64,000 bases of DNA, from positions 62,001-126,000 of the forward strand of contig CAJWLL010000003.1 in assembly GCA_913043275.1 (NCBI GenBank). Direction: 5' to 3'. Below are positions 51,219-60,366 of this stretch, in pieces. This DNA is from an uncultured Flavobacteriaceae bacterium. GTDB taxonomy: Bacteria > Bacteroidota > Bacteroidia > Flavobacteriales > Flavobacteriaceae. A program made the position numbers and the translations under genes. Numbering within the stretch: position 1 is the stretch's first letter; every line of letters begins with the position of its first letter. The notes under the pieces are model-generated. The model did not search any database. It saw nothing but the letters and a program-made list of their open reading frames with translations, and was not told the origin of the DNA.

Positions 51219-51239
51219 ACAATTGTAATCCCTTTTTTT
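51209..51239 (+). terminator. Second copy of the tRNA-type terminator
   Basis: GGGTTTGCAA pairs with TTGTAATCCC (one mismatch and one wobble) around ACAA and is followed by seven T. It resembles the tRNA-Val terminator and now ends the M23 unit. Confidence 0.75.
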
Positions 51240-51247
51240 ATAAATTC

Positions 51248-51268
51248 ACAATAATTATTAATTATTGT
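51248..51268. repeat. 21-bp palindrome before the phzF-like gene
   Basis: ACAATAATTA and TAATTATTGT are perfect inverted arms around one T, ending 5 nt before the ATG at 51274. It could be an operator or an mRNA hairpin that hides the start; since it is AT-rich, chance is possible. Confidence 0.4.
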
Positions 51269-51273
51269 CATCT

Positions 51274-52068
51274 ATGAAAACACTTACAATGTATCAAGTT
51301 GATGCTTTTACCGATAGAATTTTTGGAGGTAATCCCGCAGCAGTTATTATCACAGACCAATTTTTAAGTGATGATCGAATGCAAGCTATTGCTAATGAAA
51401 ATAATTTAGCTGAAACAGCTTTCTTGGTTCCAGAGGGTAAAGATTACAAATTAAGATGGTTTACACCAGATGTTGAGGTTGATCTTTGTGGCCATGCAAC
51501 ATTGGCTGCGGCATATGTCCTTAAAAAGGTACTTGGTAAAAATCAAAACCCATTGCGTTTCCATTCAAAATATAAGGGTATTTTAGAAGTTTTCGATGAA
51601 GGAGATAGATTGTATCTCAACTTTCCATCCGACAGGCTTAAAGAAGTAGACCTTAGGGTTAAGATTAGATCAGCCATTGGGTTTGAGCCTGTTGAAACTT
51701 TTAAGGGGGAAACTGATTTCATTGCTGTTTTAAAGGATGAAAAATCTGTTGCATCAATATCACCTGATATTGCTAAAGTTGCAGCTCTGGGTGGAAGAGG
51801 TTTGATTGTAACAGCTGCAGGAGATAAGGCTGATTTTGTTTCAAGATTTTTTGCACCACAAACTGGAGTTGATGAGGACTATGTGACTGGTTCAGCGCAT
51901 ACTTCATTGATACCACTTTGGTCCAAAAAAATAAACAAAAAAGAATTATTGGCACATCAAATCTCAGACAGGATGGGGATTTTGTACTGCAGAGATAAAG
52001 TAAATCGTGTATGGATAGGAGGAACAGCAACTTTATTTATGAGAGCTACTATTTATATTCCAAATTAA
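51274..52068 (+). CDS. PhzF-family isomerase/epimerase-like protein
   Basis: A 264-residue PhzF/DAP-epimerase-fold protein. YQVDAFTDRIFGGNPAAV, NNLAETAFLV with the catalytic-type Glu, RWFTPDVEVDLCGHATLAAA and DYVTGSAHTSLIPLW are typical. PhzF isomerises a phenazine precursor, but most relatives have unknown substrates and no other phenazine gene is present here. ATG 51274 is preferred over TTG 51265. The stop overlaps the convergent sulfatase stop by 4 nt (TTAA). Confidence 0.88.
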   Translation: MKTLTMYQVDAFTDRIFGGNPAAVIITDQFLSDDRMQAIANENNLAETAFLVPEGKDYKLRWFTPDVEVDLCGHATLAAAYVLKKVLGKNQNPLRFHSKYKGILEVFDEGDRLYLNFPSDRLKEVDLRVKIRSAIGFEPVETFKGETDFIAVLKDEKSVASISPDIAKVAALGGRGLIVTAAGDKADFVSRFFAPQTGVDEDYVTGSAHTSLIPLWSKKINKKELLAHQISDRMGILYCRDKVNRVWIGGTATLFMRATIYIPN

Positions 52069-53372
52069 TTTCTCAAATCATTGTAAGAATTTAAAACGCT
52101 TATAAACTCTTTGCGAATCATTTTCTCTTGATCTGTCAAATGGTTAATTGGAATACTGTTTTTTTCTCCGGGATCCTTTTTTAGGTTATAAAACTTGTTG
52201 CCAACATATAATTTATAGTTTTCGTTTCTTACCCATTCGCTTGACGCACTCATAGGATTTGATCCTCCGTCCCTATTATACCATGTATGAATCCACTTTC
52301 TTTTGAACCCATCTTTTCCGGTTAATTGGGGATAGAAACTGACGCCGTCTAGATCCAAAGTAGAATCCAATGAAATTCTCGCTGCCTCACATAAGGTGGG
52401 AAAAAAATCACTGAAATCCACTAAAGCCTCTGATCTTTGGTTAGGTTTTATAACTCCCTTCCAGTTGACGATAAGAGGAACATGTGTCCCATTGTCAGTA
52501 GTCTTTCCCTTCCCACCAACCACAGCTAAATTATCCATCATGGATACTACAGGGGTATCGGTACCATTGTCACCGGTAAATAATATGATGGTATTCTCCC
52601 TCAATCCCAATTCATCCAATTGTTTTATAATTCGTCCGATTGAAAAATCCATGTAAGAAACCATATCACCAAAATACTTGGCATTTCCTTTATAAGTTTT
52701 AGATCCAAGATCAGTAGGGTCCCAGTCTTTTGAATGGGGAGCCGGATCAAAAGGACAATGCGTCAGAATCATAGGATAGTAGACTAAAAATGGCTGGTCC
52801 TTTTTCCTTTTTATAAAGTCATTAATGTAATCTACGACTAAATCTGTAGAGTACTTACCTTCATTTTTTTCATAGATTTCACCATTGATTTCAAGAACAG
52901 GATTGACATATCTTTTGTCTAACCCCAAAGAGTCTCTTCCTGTGGTTGTCAATTGCCAAAGAATATGTTCGTCGAATCCAAAATGATCTGGTAAATATGC
53001 ATCTTGACCCAATTGCCATTTCCCTGCGATCATAGTTGCATATCCTTTTTTTCTAAATAGTTGGCTGAAGGTTTTTTCCTTTGGATTGAGGTAGCCAAAT
53101 TTCACATGATTTTTTTTATTAGACCTACCCGTCATCAGTTTTACTCTTGAGGGGGTGCAAATTGGTTGAGAGTGGCAATTTTCAAATTGCATTCCAGTTT
53201 GAGCCAATTGATTTAAATTAGGGGTGTTGTAAGATGTGCCTCCATAGGAATTGATGCATTCATAGCCCAAGTCGTCCGCCAAAATCATTACGATATTGGG
53301 GTCCGGAGTGCTTATTTGAGCTTTTAAACTAACTAGGGTAAATCCTAAAAAGATTACAAAATATTTTTTCAA
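52065..53372 (-). CDS. Secreted type I sulfatase
   Basis: A 435-residue secreted sulfatase with signal peptide (YFVIFLGFTLVSLKA). The formylglycine site is Cys72 in CTPSRVKLMTGR, a full C-x-P-S-R match; metal residues are in MILADDLGYE near the N-terminus and in FTGDNGTD. Marine flavobacteria use such enzymes on sulfated algal polysaccharides. Only one sulfatase and no polysaccharide utilisation genes lie here, so the substrate is open. Activation needs a formylglycine-generating enzyme elsewhere. Confidence 0.9.
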   Translation of the reverse strand: MKKYFVIFLGFTLVSLKAQISTPDPNIVMILADDLGYECINSYGGTSYNTPNLNQLAQTGMQFENCHSQPICTPSRVKLMTGRSNKKNHVKFGYLNPKEKTFSQLFRKKGYATMIAGKWQLGQDAYLPDHFGFDEHILWQLTTTGRDSLGLDKRYVNPVLEINGEIYEKNEGKYSTDLVVDYINDFIKRKKDQPFLVYYPMILTHCPFDPAPHSKDWDPTDLGSKTYKGNAKYFGDMVSYMDFSIGRIIKQLDELGLRENTIILFTGDNGTDTPVVSMMDNLAVVGGKGKTTDNGTHVPLIVNWKGVIKPNQRSEALVDFSDFFPTLCEAARISLDSTLDLDGVSFYPQLTGKDGFKRKWIHTWYNRDGGSNPMSASSEWVRNENYKLYVGNKFYNLKKDPGEKNSIPINHLTDQEKMIRKEFISVLNSYNDLRN

Positions 53373-53463
53373 TGCGAATAAGTTTTGGATTGTTTAATAA
53401 TTTAAAATAGGAATAATCTTTTTAACTAGGATTAATGAGATTCATTTGTATCAATATTAACTT

Positions 53464-53490
53464 AAAAAAAAAGCCTCTTATGAGAGGCTT
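53464..53490 (-). terminator. Terminator of the small membrane protein gene
   Basis: AAGCCTC and GAGGCTT form a 7-bp stem with a 6-nt loop. On the minus strand a run of T follows, placing the stop about 30 nt after the gene at 53521. Confidence 0.8.
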
Positions 53491-53520
53491 ATGAATAAAT
53501 TTAATTTTTTTGGAGGGTTT

Positions 53521-53745
53521 TTATCCGAAGACTTTAGCCAAAGTGTAACCTATTGCTATACCCAAAAGCAGCATAATAAAGCCTTTCCCAGAAAAAAACC
53601 AACTGAATTTTTCTTCCCAAGCATCTGGAATAAAGTTTTGATTTTCATCCTTTAAAGCTCCAGATCGGGTAGAGTAACCTGCATACCAATATACTCCACC
53701 GAAGAGAATAGCGAGAAAAACTAATACTACTAATATATTATCCAT
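53521..53745 (-). CDS. Small two-helix membrane protein
   Basis: A 74-residue protein with two hydrophobic segments (about 3-22 and 56-73) joined by a polar loop (STRSGALKDENQNFIPDAWEEK). It has its own terminator and no close neighbour on the same strand. Similar short proteins occur in flavobacteria next to acs, but I know no function. Confidence 0.65.
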   Translation of the reverse strand: MDNILVVLVFLAILFGGVYWYAGYSTRSGALKDENQNFIPDAWEEKFSWFFSGKGFIMLLLGIAIGYTLAKVFG

Positions 53746-53933
53746 AACTTAAAAATTTAGATATCTACACATAAAAAGTAAGATATTATTGTAAACTTAA
53801 TAAAAAAACATTAGTTTTTTTATAAAATGACATTATTATTAATTCTACTTTTTAATATTTATAGATTTTTACATTTAAAATTCATTTTGAATACTTTACT
53901 AATAACCTTAAGTTTACGATAAATAGGATTTTC

Positions 53934-55847
53934 ATGAGTTATAGAATAAAAACCTTGAGAGATTACACTAATAATTATGATAAGAGTGTGACGTCTCCTG
54001 AAAAATTTTGGTCAGAAATTGCAGAACATTTTGAATGGAAAAGAAAATGGGATAAGGTCTTGAACTGGGATTTTGAAACTCCTCAAGTTAGTTGGTTCGA
54101 AAATGCCCAACTGAATTTAACCGAAAATATTTTTGAAAGGTTACTTCCCACACATGAAAATAAAACCGCAATCATATGGGAGCCCAATGACCAAGAAGAA
54201 GATTCAATACACCTAACCTATGGAGAATTGTTTAAAGCCACTTGTAAATTTGCCAATGCTCTAAAATCACAAGGGGTCAACAAAGGGGATCGTATTATCA
54301 TTTATATGCCGATGGTTCCTGAGGCTGCCATTGCAATGTTGGCCTGTGCTAGGATTGGAGCCATTCACTCGGTTGTATTTGCTGGGTTTTCTGCCTCTGC
54401 ACTGGCTGATAGAATTAATGACTGTCAAGCCAAAATGGTGCTTACCTCTGATGGTAATTTTAGAGGTAACAAGAATATACCGGTTAAGGCCGTAGTTGAT
54501 GAAGCACTAAATAAGACAGAATTTGTTGAAAAAGTAATCGTACTTAAACGAACTGGAGAAAAAGTCGAAATATCGATAGGTCGTGATATTTGGTGGGATG
54601 AGGCATTGGAGGGACAACCTGAAGAACATGAGGCAGAAGTAATGAATGCTGAGGATCTATTGTTTATTCTTTATACTTCTGGCTCTACTGGTAAACCTAA
54701 AGGAGTCGTTCACACTACTGCAGGCTATATGGTATATACTTATTACTCGTTTTTAAATGTTTTTCAATACGATACTGACGATGTATATTGGTGCACAGCT
54801 GACATAGGATGGATTACGGGACATTCTTATATCGTTTACGGTCCGCTTTTGGCAGGAGCTACTACGCTTATGTTTGAGGGAGTGCCTACTTATCCCCATC
54901 CGGGTAGGTTATGGGAAATAGTGGAAAAACACAAAGTCAACCAATTTTATACGGCTCCAACTGCGATCAGAGCTTTGCAAGTTTTCGGAACAGAGCCCGT
55001 AGAAAAATTTGATTTGAGTTCTCTTAAAGTGATTGGTTCAGTTGGTGAGCCCATCAACGAAGAAGCTTGGCACTGGTATCATGAACATGTGGGTAAGGGA
55101 AATTGCCCTCTTGTAGATACTTGGTGGCAAACTGAAACGGGTGGAATTATGATTTCTCCCTTGGCAGGAATTACACCTAATAAACCCGCTCATGCCTCAC
55201 TGCCGCTTCCTGGGGTTCAGCCAATAATTGTTGATACCGAGGGCAATGAACTTAAAGGTAATAATGTGGAGGGTAATCTTTGTATCAAGTATCCTTGGCC
55301 TTCCATGATTAGAACGACTTACGGTGACCATCAGCGATGTAAGGACACCTATTTTTCAGCTTACAAAGGCATGTATTTTACAGGTGATGGTGTCAGAAGA
55401 GATCATGATGGTTATCTTAGGATTTTGGGAAGGGTTGATGATGTTATCAATGTTTCAGGTCACCGAATGGGAACAGCAGAAGTGGAAAACGCTATAGATG
55501 AACACCCCAATGTAGTCGAATCTGCAGTAGTTGGATATCCTCACGAAATCAAAGGGCAAGGGATTTATGCTTTTGCTATTTGTGATAGTTCTGACAAGTC
55601 AGCTGAGGTTTTGGAGGATGAAATCAAACAATTAGTAAGGAAAATAATTGGTCCAATTGCCAAACCGGAGTACGTCCAAATTGTTTCTGGTCTGCCCAAA
55701 ACTCGTTCGGGTAAAATCATGCGTAGAATCTTGAGAAAAGTCGCCAGTCGTGATCTTTCTAATCTTGGGGACATCTCAACGCTTTTGAACCCTGAAGTGG
55801 TAGAGGATATAATTAAAGGAGCAGGCCTTGACTACCAAGTCTTATAA
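53934..55847 (+). CDS. acs: Acetyl-CoA synthetase (AMP-forming)
   Basis: A 637-residue enzyme that activates acetate through acetyl-AMP. The N-terminal ACAS_N region contains WFENAQLNLTENIFERLL; the P-loop is YTSGSTGKPKGVVHTT; WWQTETGG and YTGDGVRRDHDGY-type motifs with GRVDDVINVSGHRMGTAEVE follow. Lys594 in PKTRSGKIMRR is the residue that is acetylated in homologues to switch the enzyme off. It is convergent with murF with a 6-nt overlap. Confidence 0.95.
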   Translation: MSYRIKTLRDYTNNYDKSVTSPEKFWSEIAEHFEWKRKWDKVLNWDFETPQVSWFENAQLNLTENIFERLLPTHENKTAIIWEPNDQEEDSIHLTYGELFKATCKFANALKSQGVNKGDRIIIYMPMVPEAAIAMLACARIGAIHSVVFAGFSASALADRINDCQAKMVLTSDGNFRGNKNIPVKAVVDEALNKTEFVEKVIVLKRTGEKVEISIGRDIWWDEALEGQPEEHEAEVMNAEDLLFILYTSGSTGKPKGVVHTTAGYMVYTYYSFLNVFQYDTDDVYWCTADIGWITGHSYIVYGPLLAGATTLMFEGVPTYPHPGRLWEIVEKHKVNQFYTAPTAIRALQVFGTEPVEKFDLSSLKVIGSVGEPINEEAWHWYHEHVGKGNCPLVDTWWQTETGGIMISPLAGITPNKPAHASLPLPGVQPIIVDTEGNELKGNNVEGNLCIKYPWPSMIRTTYGDHQRCKDTYFSAYKGMYFTGDGVRRDHDGYLRILGRVDDVINVSGHRMGTAEVENAIDEHPNVVESAVVGYPHEIKGQGIYAFAICDSSDKSAEVLEDEIKQLVRKIIGPIAKPEYVQIVSGLPKTRSGKIMRRILRKVASRDLSNLGDISTLLNPEVVEDIIKGAGLDYQVL

Positions 55848-57128
55848 GTAATCCAATAGTGTCTCCATGGCCACCCCTCTCGATCCTTTGATCAGGATAT
55901 CCGTTTCCTTAAAAGGATTTTTGATTAGGTGATTTTTAATTTCTTCTATCGTTTGGAATGAATGAACTCTTGGATCAATGGATTGGGTTTTAAAAAAATG
56001 TTCTCCAACTATTAGTATACTTTCGAGATCTGTGTGTTTTAATTGATCTAGAATTTCTTGATGTGCTTTATCTGTAAATGTTCCCAGTTCAAACATGTCC
56101 CCCAAAATAACGGATCCCTTGTTTTTTTTGTTGCTTATAAAAGAAGTGATTGAAGCTTTCATACTACTGGGATTTGCATTGTAAGCATCCAGTGTGATTC
56201 TGTTTTTGCCTTTAATGATACTTTGAGATCGATTATTATTTGAGGCATAAGAATTAATTCCCTCTTTTATATGTTCGATATTCATATCAAAAAAATTACC
56301 CAATGCAACTGCAGTACCGATATTGGAAAAGTTATATTCTCCATATAGTTGACTTTCAATCTTTTTTTTCTCTACGGTTAATGCCAAAGGTTTGTGCTTT
56401 CTTTTTAAATATTTTACACAACAGTCAGCACTTTTATCTTCACCAAAAGTAAAATGATGGTCGTATGAAATCCATTTTCTTTGAAGGGAATCATCTATGT
56501 TTAAAATTATTGTTCCTCCTGACTTGGAAAGGTATTCATACATCTCGCACTTACCTTGAATCACTCCTTCAATCCCTCCAAATCCTTCCAGGTGAGCTTG
56601 GCCGAAGTTGGTGATTAGCCCAATGTCTGGTTGAGCCAGTTGACACAAAAAATCAATTTCTCTTCTGTGATTTGCGCCCATTTCAACAATGCCTATTTCT
56701 GTTTTTTCATCTAAATCAAGCAAGGTTAAAGGCACACCAATATGATTGTTAAAGTTCTCCCTAGTGGCTTTAGTATTAAATTTTTGGGTTAATACACTTC
56801 TGATCAATTCTTTGGTTGTGGTCTTTCCATTGCTTCCCGTTAAGGCAATAATTTTGGCTTTTATATTTTTTCTGTGATATTGAGCAAGTTCTTGAAGTGA
56901 TTGGAGCGTGTTTTTAACAAGAATCAATCGCTTATTTTTTTTTGCAATTTCAGGTCTGTCAACCAAGGCGTATTTTGCACCACTATCAATGGCGGCTTTT
57001 GCAAATTGATTTCCGTCATAATTTTCACCTCTTAGAGCTACAAAAAAACAGTCTTGGGTCAGCTTTCTGCTATCAGTTACTACTCCTGAGGAATCTTTAA
57101 AGTAATCGTGGAGTTGTATCAAGTTCAT
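55842..57128 (-). CDS. murF: UDP-N-acetylmuramoyl-tripeptide--D-alanyl-D-alanine ligase
   Basis: A 428-residue Mur ligase that adds D-Ala-D-Ala to the cell-wall precursor. The ATP loop TGSNGKTTT is at 97-105; EMGANHRREIDFL and the DAYNANPSSM motif are MurF-specific. Its substrate partner is the Ddl product (37.6 kb). The ATG follows directly on the T-tract of a terminator placed after gldJ, leaving no room for a ribosome-binding site between them. Confidence 0.95.
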   Translation of the reverse strand: MNLIQLHDYFKDSSGVVTDSRKLTQDCFFVALRGENYDGNQFAKAAIDSGAKYALVDRPEIAKKNKRLILVKNTLQSLQELAQYHRKNIKAKIIALTGSNGKTTTKELIRSVLTQKFNTKATRENFNNHIGVPLTLLDLDEKTEIGIVEMGANHRREIDFLCQLAQPDIGLITNFGQAHLEGFGGIEGVIQGKCEMYEYLSKSGGTIILNIDDSLQRKWISYDHHFTFGEDKSADCCVKYLKRKHKPLALTVEKKKIESQLYGEYNFSNIGTAVALGNFFDMNIEHIKEGINSYASNNNRSQSIIKGKNRITLDAYNANPSSMKASITSFISNKKNKGSVILGDMFELGTFTDKAHQEILDQLKHTDLESILIVGEHFFKTQSIDPRVHSFQTIEEIKNHLIKNPFKETDILIKGSRGVAMETLLDYL

Positions 57129-57156
57129 AAAAAAAAAGGCATCTGAAAGATGCCTT
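57129..57156 (-). terminator. Terminator between gldJ and murF
   Basis: On the minus strand AAGGCATC pairs perfectly with GATGCCTT around a TTTCA loop, followed by nine T that end exactly at the murF ATG. It ends gldJ; murF must rely on read-through or another promoter. Confidence 0.88.
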
Positions 57157-57163
57157 AATAGGA

Positions 57164-58864
57164 TTATTTACCGCGTTTGTGTCTCGCGGTCTTTTTAATT
57201 CTACTTTTTTCTCCTAATCTGGACATGGCACATCTAAAGCCTATATAATCGGTTGCAATGTATTGCGGTAAATACCTGCGTTGGGCTGGGTCCAACCAAT
57301 AGGCGCGGTCTTTCCAAGATCCTCCTTTGTAAACCCTTACCTCGTCTGTAATTAATGAAGTCCTTCGTTCAGATTTATCGATGTTCCTGACTATATTTCC
57401 CTCATCGTCTAAAGATATCTTTGGATGATTAGGTGCATCATACATTCCTGCAGTTTCAGGTCTCTTATTTGGGTTGTCTTCGTCAGTGTTATTAAAGCTT
57501 GCAAAAAGTCTTGTAGATTCCTTGTCACCATCTCTGTAGTTTCGATTATCACTTTCAGAGAAATTTTGTCTTAAGAAAGTTTCTTCCTCGTTGATAGGAA
57601 CTCTGTCCAAGTCTCCTGGAAGTCTTTTGAGCATAACTTTTCCGTTTGGTAGGGTATCATATACTAATTCATCAGGAGATATAATGGTAGCTTTTCCATC
57701 TTCTCCTATAGCATTTTTTAGATAGATATTCCCTCTGTAGTAGTTAAAGTCATTGGCTTCATCGTCTACTATGGGTCGGTATACATCTGCTACCCATTCA
57801 GCTACATTTCCGGCCATGTCGTATACTCCAAAGTCATTGGGTGGGTAACTCTTTACCTCAACAGTAATATCACCTCCATCGTCTGACCAACCTGCAATTC
57901 CACCATAATCTCCTTTTCCAAATTTAAAATTCGCCAACTGATCTCCTTCGCTTCTTCTTTCGTCAGATCGGGTATATTCTCCTGACCAGGGATATTTTTT
58001 CTTTCCTCTGTAAGTATTGTATTCTCGATCACCAACCAACGCTAATGCTGCATATTCCCATTCAGCTTCAGTGGGCAATCTGTAGGAGGGAAGTAAAACT
58101 CCTTTTTCAATGCCTGCGTATACATTTACGGTGGCAGTATCTTTTTTCATAGTACCCCTTTTTCCCATAAGGCTATCGGAGGCCATCAATCCGCCATAAG
58201 AAGTTTCGGGTCGTTTAAGATAGGCCTCAGTACTAAAGGTGCTGTTAGAATTTACAACACCACCCTCTTTTTCGCCATATCTGATATTTTTTTGGACAAA
58301 AGATTCTCTTTCCAGGATGAATTCGTTTACCCTATTTGTTCTCCATTCGGAGAACTGAACAGCTTGTAGCCAGTTGATCCCAACAACAGGATATTCTGCA
58401 TAAGCGGGGTGTCTTAAATAGTTGGTAGTAAGTTCTTCCATATAACCCAAAGTATTTCTCCAAACTAATGTGTCAGGTAACGCCCCTTCATAAATTTGCC
58501 TGTACCGGGGTTCACTTAAAGGAAAGACTGTTTCCAACCAATCTAAATACTCCATATACATGATGTTGGTGACTTCTGTTTCGTCAATATAAAAAGACAT
58601 TACGTGCTGTTGCGTAGGGGTGTTATTCCAGTCATGCAAAACATCGTCTTGAACTTGTCCCTTGGTATAAGTGCCTCCTTCAATAAAAACAAGACCTGGA
58701 CCACTTTCTTGATCTTCAAATTCAGTGTTATATTGGAAACCTCCATCTTTAGAATTGATGCCCCATCCTGTTGCACGGGACATATTATTTCTTCCTCCAC
58801 AAGCGACTAATAGAATGGCTATTAGTGCAAAAAAAATAGATTTTTTTAAAAAATTAATTTTCAT
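57164..58864 (-). CDS. gldJ: Gliding motility lipoprotein GldJ
   Basis: A 566-residue lipoprotein with lipobox LLVACGG (Cys22). It contains a formylglycine-generating-enzyme-like (SUMF1) domain: GPGLVFIEGGTYTKGQ, FYIDETEVTNIMYMEYLDW, VVGINWLQAVQFSEWR, YRLPTEAEWEYAA and GVYDMAGNVAEWVADVY, ending with RVYKGGSWKDRAYWLDP and GFRCAMSR. GldJ is needed for gliding and for stability of other Gld proteins of the type IX secretion machinery. The C-terminus is basic (KKTARHKRGK). Divergent from porV. Confidence 0.95.
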   Translation of the reverse strand: MKINFLKKSIFFALIAILLVACGGRNNMSRATGWGINSKDGGFQYNTEFEDQESGPGLVFIEGGTYTKGQVQDDVLHDWNNTPTQQHVMSFYIDETEVTNIMYMEYLDWLETVFPLSEPRYRQIYEGALPDTLVWRNTLGYMEELTTNYLRHPAYAEYPVVGINWLQAVQFSEWRTNRVNEFILERESFVQKNIRYGEKEGGVVNSNSTFSTEAYLKRPETSYGGLMASDSLMGKRGTMKKDTATVNVYAGIEKGVLLPSYRLPTEAEWEYAALALVGDREYNTYRGKKKYPWSGEYTRSDERRSEGDQLANFKFGKGDYGGIAGWSDDGGDITVEVKSYPPNDFGVYDMAGNVAEWVADVYRPIVDDEANDFNYYRGNIYLKNAIGEDGKATIISPDELVYDTLPNGKVMLKRLPGDLDRVPINEEETFLRQNFSESDNRNYRDGDKESTRLFASFNNTDEDNPNKRPETAGMYDAPNHPKISLDDEGNIVRNIDKSERRTSLITDEVRVYKGGSWKDRAYWLDPAQRRYLPQYIATDYIGFRCAMSRLGEKSRIKKTARHKRGK

Positions 58865-59087
58865 AGGATCAGTATGTCTAATTTTTAGTGCAATATACTA
58901 ATTATCTGAGTCTAAATATTACTCTGCAATTAATACATCGTTCTTTTACCCCTGTATAACGTCTAGAATAAAGAAATATTATGCGCCTATGTTAAATATT
59001 AATTTATCGAAATTGTTAAAAATTGGTCATTTATTGAATACAACAAATATCTTGATGTTACGTTATAGTTTTGAAAACATTCTAAAG

Positions 59088-60260
59088 ATGAGGTCAACTT
59101 GCCTATTGATTAGATTTTTAACAGTTTTATTTTTAATTACGCAAGCAAATGGACAAGATCGTATCATTACTACTGGGGTGCCTTTTCTACTGATTACTCC
59201 TGACGCCAGGGCTGCTGGAATGGGAGAGCTTGGAGTTGCCACTTCAGCCGATGCTTATGCCCAACAATGGAACCCTGCTAAGTATGCCTTTTCTGAGAGC
59301 AGAAGTGGGCTTGGATTGAGTTATACGCCTTATTTAAGGCAGCTTGTAGATGATATTTTCTTGGGTAATTTGACTTATTTCAACAAAATAAATGAGAGAA
59401 GTTCATGGGCCATCAGCCTCAAGTATTTTAGTTATGGGAACGTTCAGTTCAACGATATAATGGCCGGGACCATAATTGATCAAGGCTCTAAAAGACCCAA
59501 TGAGATAACGTTTGACCTTTCTTATTCCTTAAAATTGAGTGAAAATTTCGCAATGTCGGTGGCGGGAAGATTTTTGAGATCTGATTTAAAAATTCACAAC
59601 GACATGGATGCTACTTCAGCTAATAGTTTGGGAGTTGACATAGCAGGGTTTTACCAGAGTCAATCCTTTGATATGGGGAATTTGAATGGATTAATTAGAG
59701 GAGGATTCAATATTTCCAATATTGGACCAAGACTTAAGTACGATGAAGGGGGGCAAATGGATTTTATTCCTACTAACTTTAGATTGGGAACGGGATTGGA
59801 TTTAATTTTCGATCCGTCAAATATTTTGGGTGTTTATTTAGAATTTTCTAAACTTCTGGTTCCTACACCAGTTGGCTTTTATGACAGCAGCAATACTCTT
59901 AAGGGCTTCCGACAACCTGATGTAAATTTTTTTAACGGCATTTTTAAATCATTTAATGATGCGCCAGGAGGAATGCAAGAGGAATTAAAGGAAATTACTT
60001 GGGCTTTAGGTTTTGAATATCTCTTTTCGGATACTCTGGCTTTGAGAGCAGGATACTTCAATGAAAGTGAGGAGAAAGGATCTAGGCGATACATGACCTT
60101 TGGAGCTGGATTAGAGCTTAATGGCATGGTAATCGATATATCTTATTTATCCTCCACTTCAAAAATCAGAAATCCTCTTGAAAATACGCTGAGGTTTTCC
60201 CTGAGTTTTAATTTCGATGGATCGGGCAGTTCACTTCAAACTGATGATGACTCTTCTTAA
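59088..60260 (+). CDS. porV: Type IX secretion outer-membrane protein PorV (LptO)
   Basis: A 390-residue outer-membrane beta-barrel of the FadL-like PorV family. The signal peptide (RSTCLLIRFLTVLFLITQANG) precedes TTGVPFLLITPDARAAGMGE, the conserved N-terminus, and then alternating barrel strands (SWAISLKYFSYGNVQF, RGGFNISNIG). PorV collects cargo from the SprA translocon. A frame extends to 58989, but those 33 extra residues are not a signal and ATG 59088 gives the expected one. It lies head to head with gldJ. Confidence 0.92.
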   Translation: MRSTCLLIRFLTVLFLITQANGQDRIITTGVPFLLITPDARAAGMGELGVATSADAYAQQWNPAKYAFSESRSGLGLSYTPYLRQLVDDIFLGNLTYFNKINERSSWAISLKYFSYGNVQFNDIMAGTIIDQGSKRPNEITFDLSYSLKLSENFAMSVAGRFLRSDLKIHNDMDATSANSLGVDIAGFYQSQSFDMGNLNGLIRGGFNISNIGPRLKYDEGGQMDFIPTNFRLGTGLDLIFDPSNILGVYLEFSKLLVPTPVGFYDSSNTLKGFRQPDVNFFNGIFKSFNDAPGGMQEELKEITWALGFEYLFSDTLALRAGYFNESEEKGSRRYMTFGAGLELNGMVIDISYLSSTSKIRNPLENTLRFSLSFNFDGSGSSLQTDDDSS

Positions 60261-60325
60261 TTAAATTGAATAAGTTTTCTTTATCAATTTCATAAATATA
60301 TTATTATCAAAAGGACATAATTCAG

Positions 60326-60333
60326 TAATTTTG
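60326..60333 (+). promoter_or_regulatory. -7 box upstream of pdhA
   Basis: TAATTTTG matches TAnnTTTG, ending 33 nt before the pdhA ATG; the -33 position has TTA instead of TTG. Confidence 0.42.
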
Positions 60334-60366
60334 TAATAATTTGAATTCGATAATCATATTCGTTTA

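Noticed and set aside
51274-52068. Phenazine biosynthesis locus
   Set aside because: PhzF-like proteins are widespread and no other phz gene is nearby.
57164-58864. GldJ as the formylglycine-generating enzyme for the 52-kb sulfatase
   Set aside because: It shares the SUMF1 fold, but the sequence is clearly the structural gliding lipoprotein GldJ.
58989-59087. Longer N-terminus of PorV
   Set aside because: The extra 33 residues are not a signal peptide, while ATG 59088 gives a standard one.
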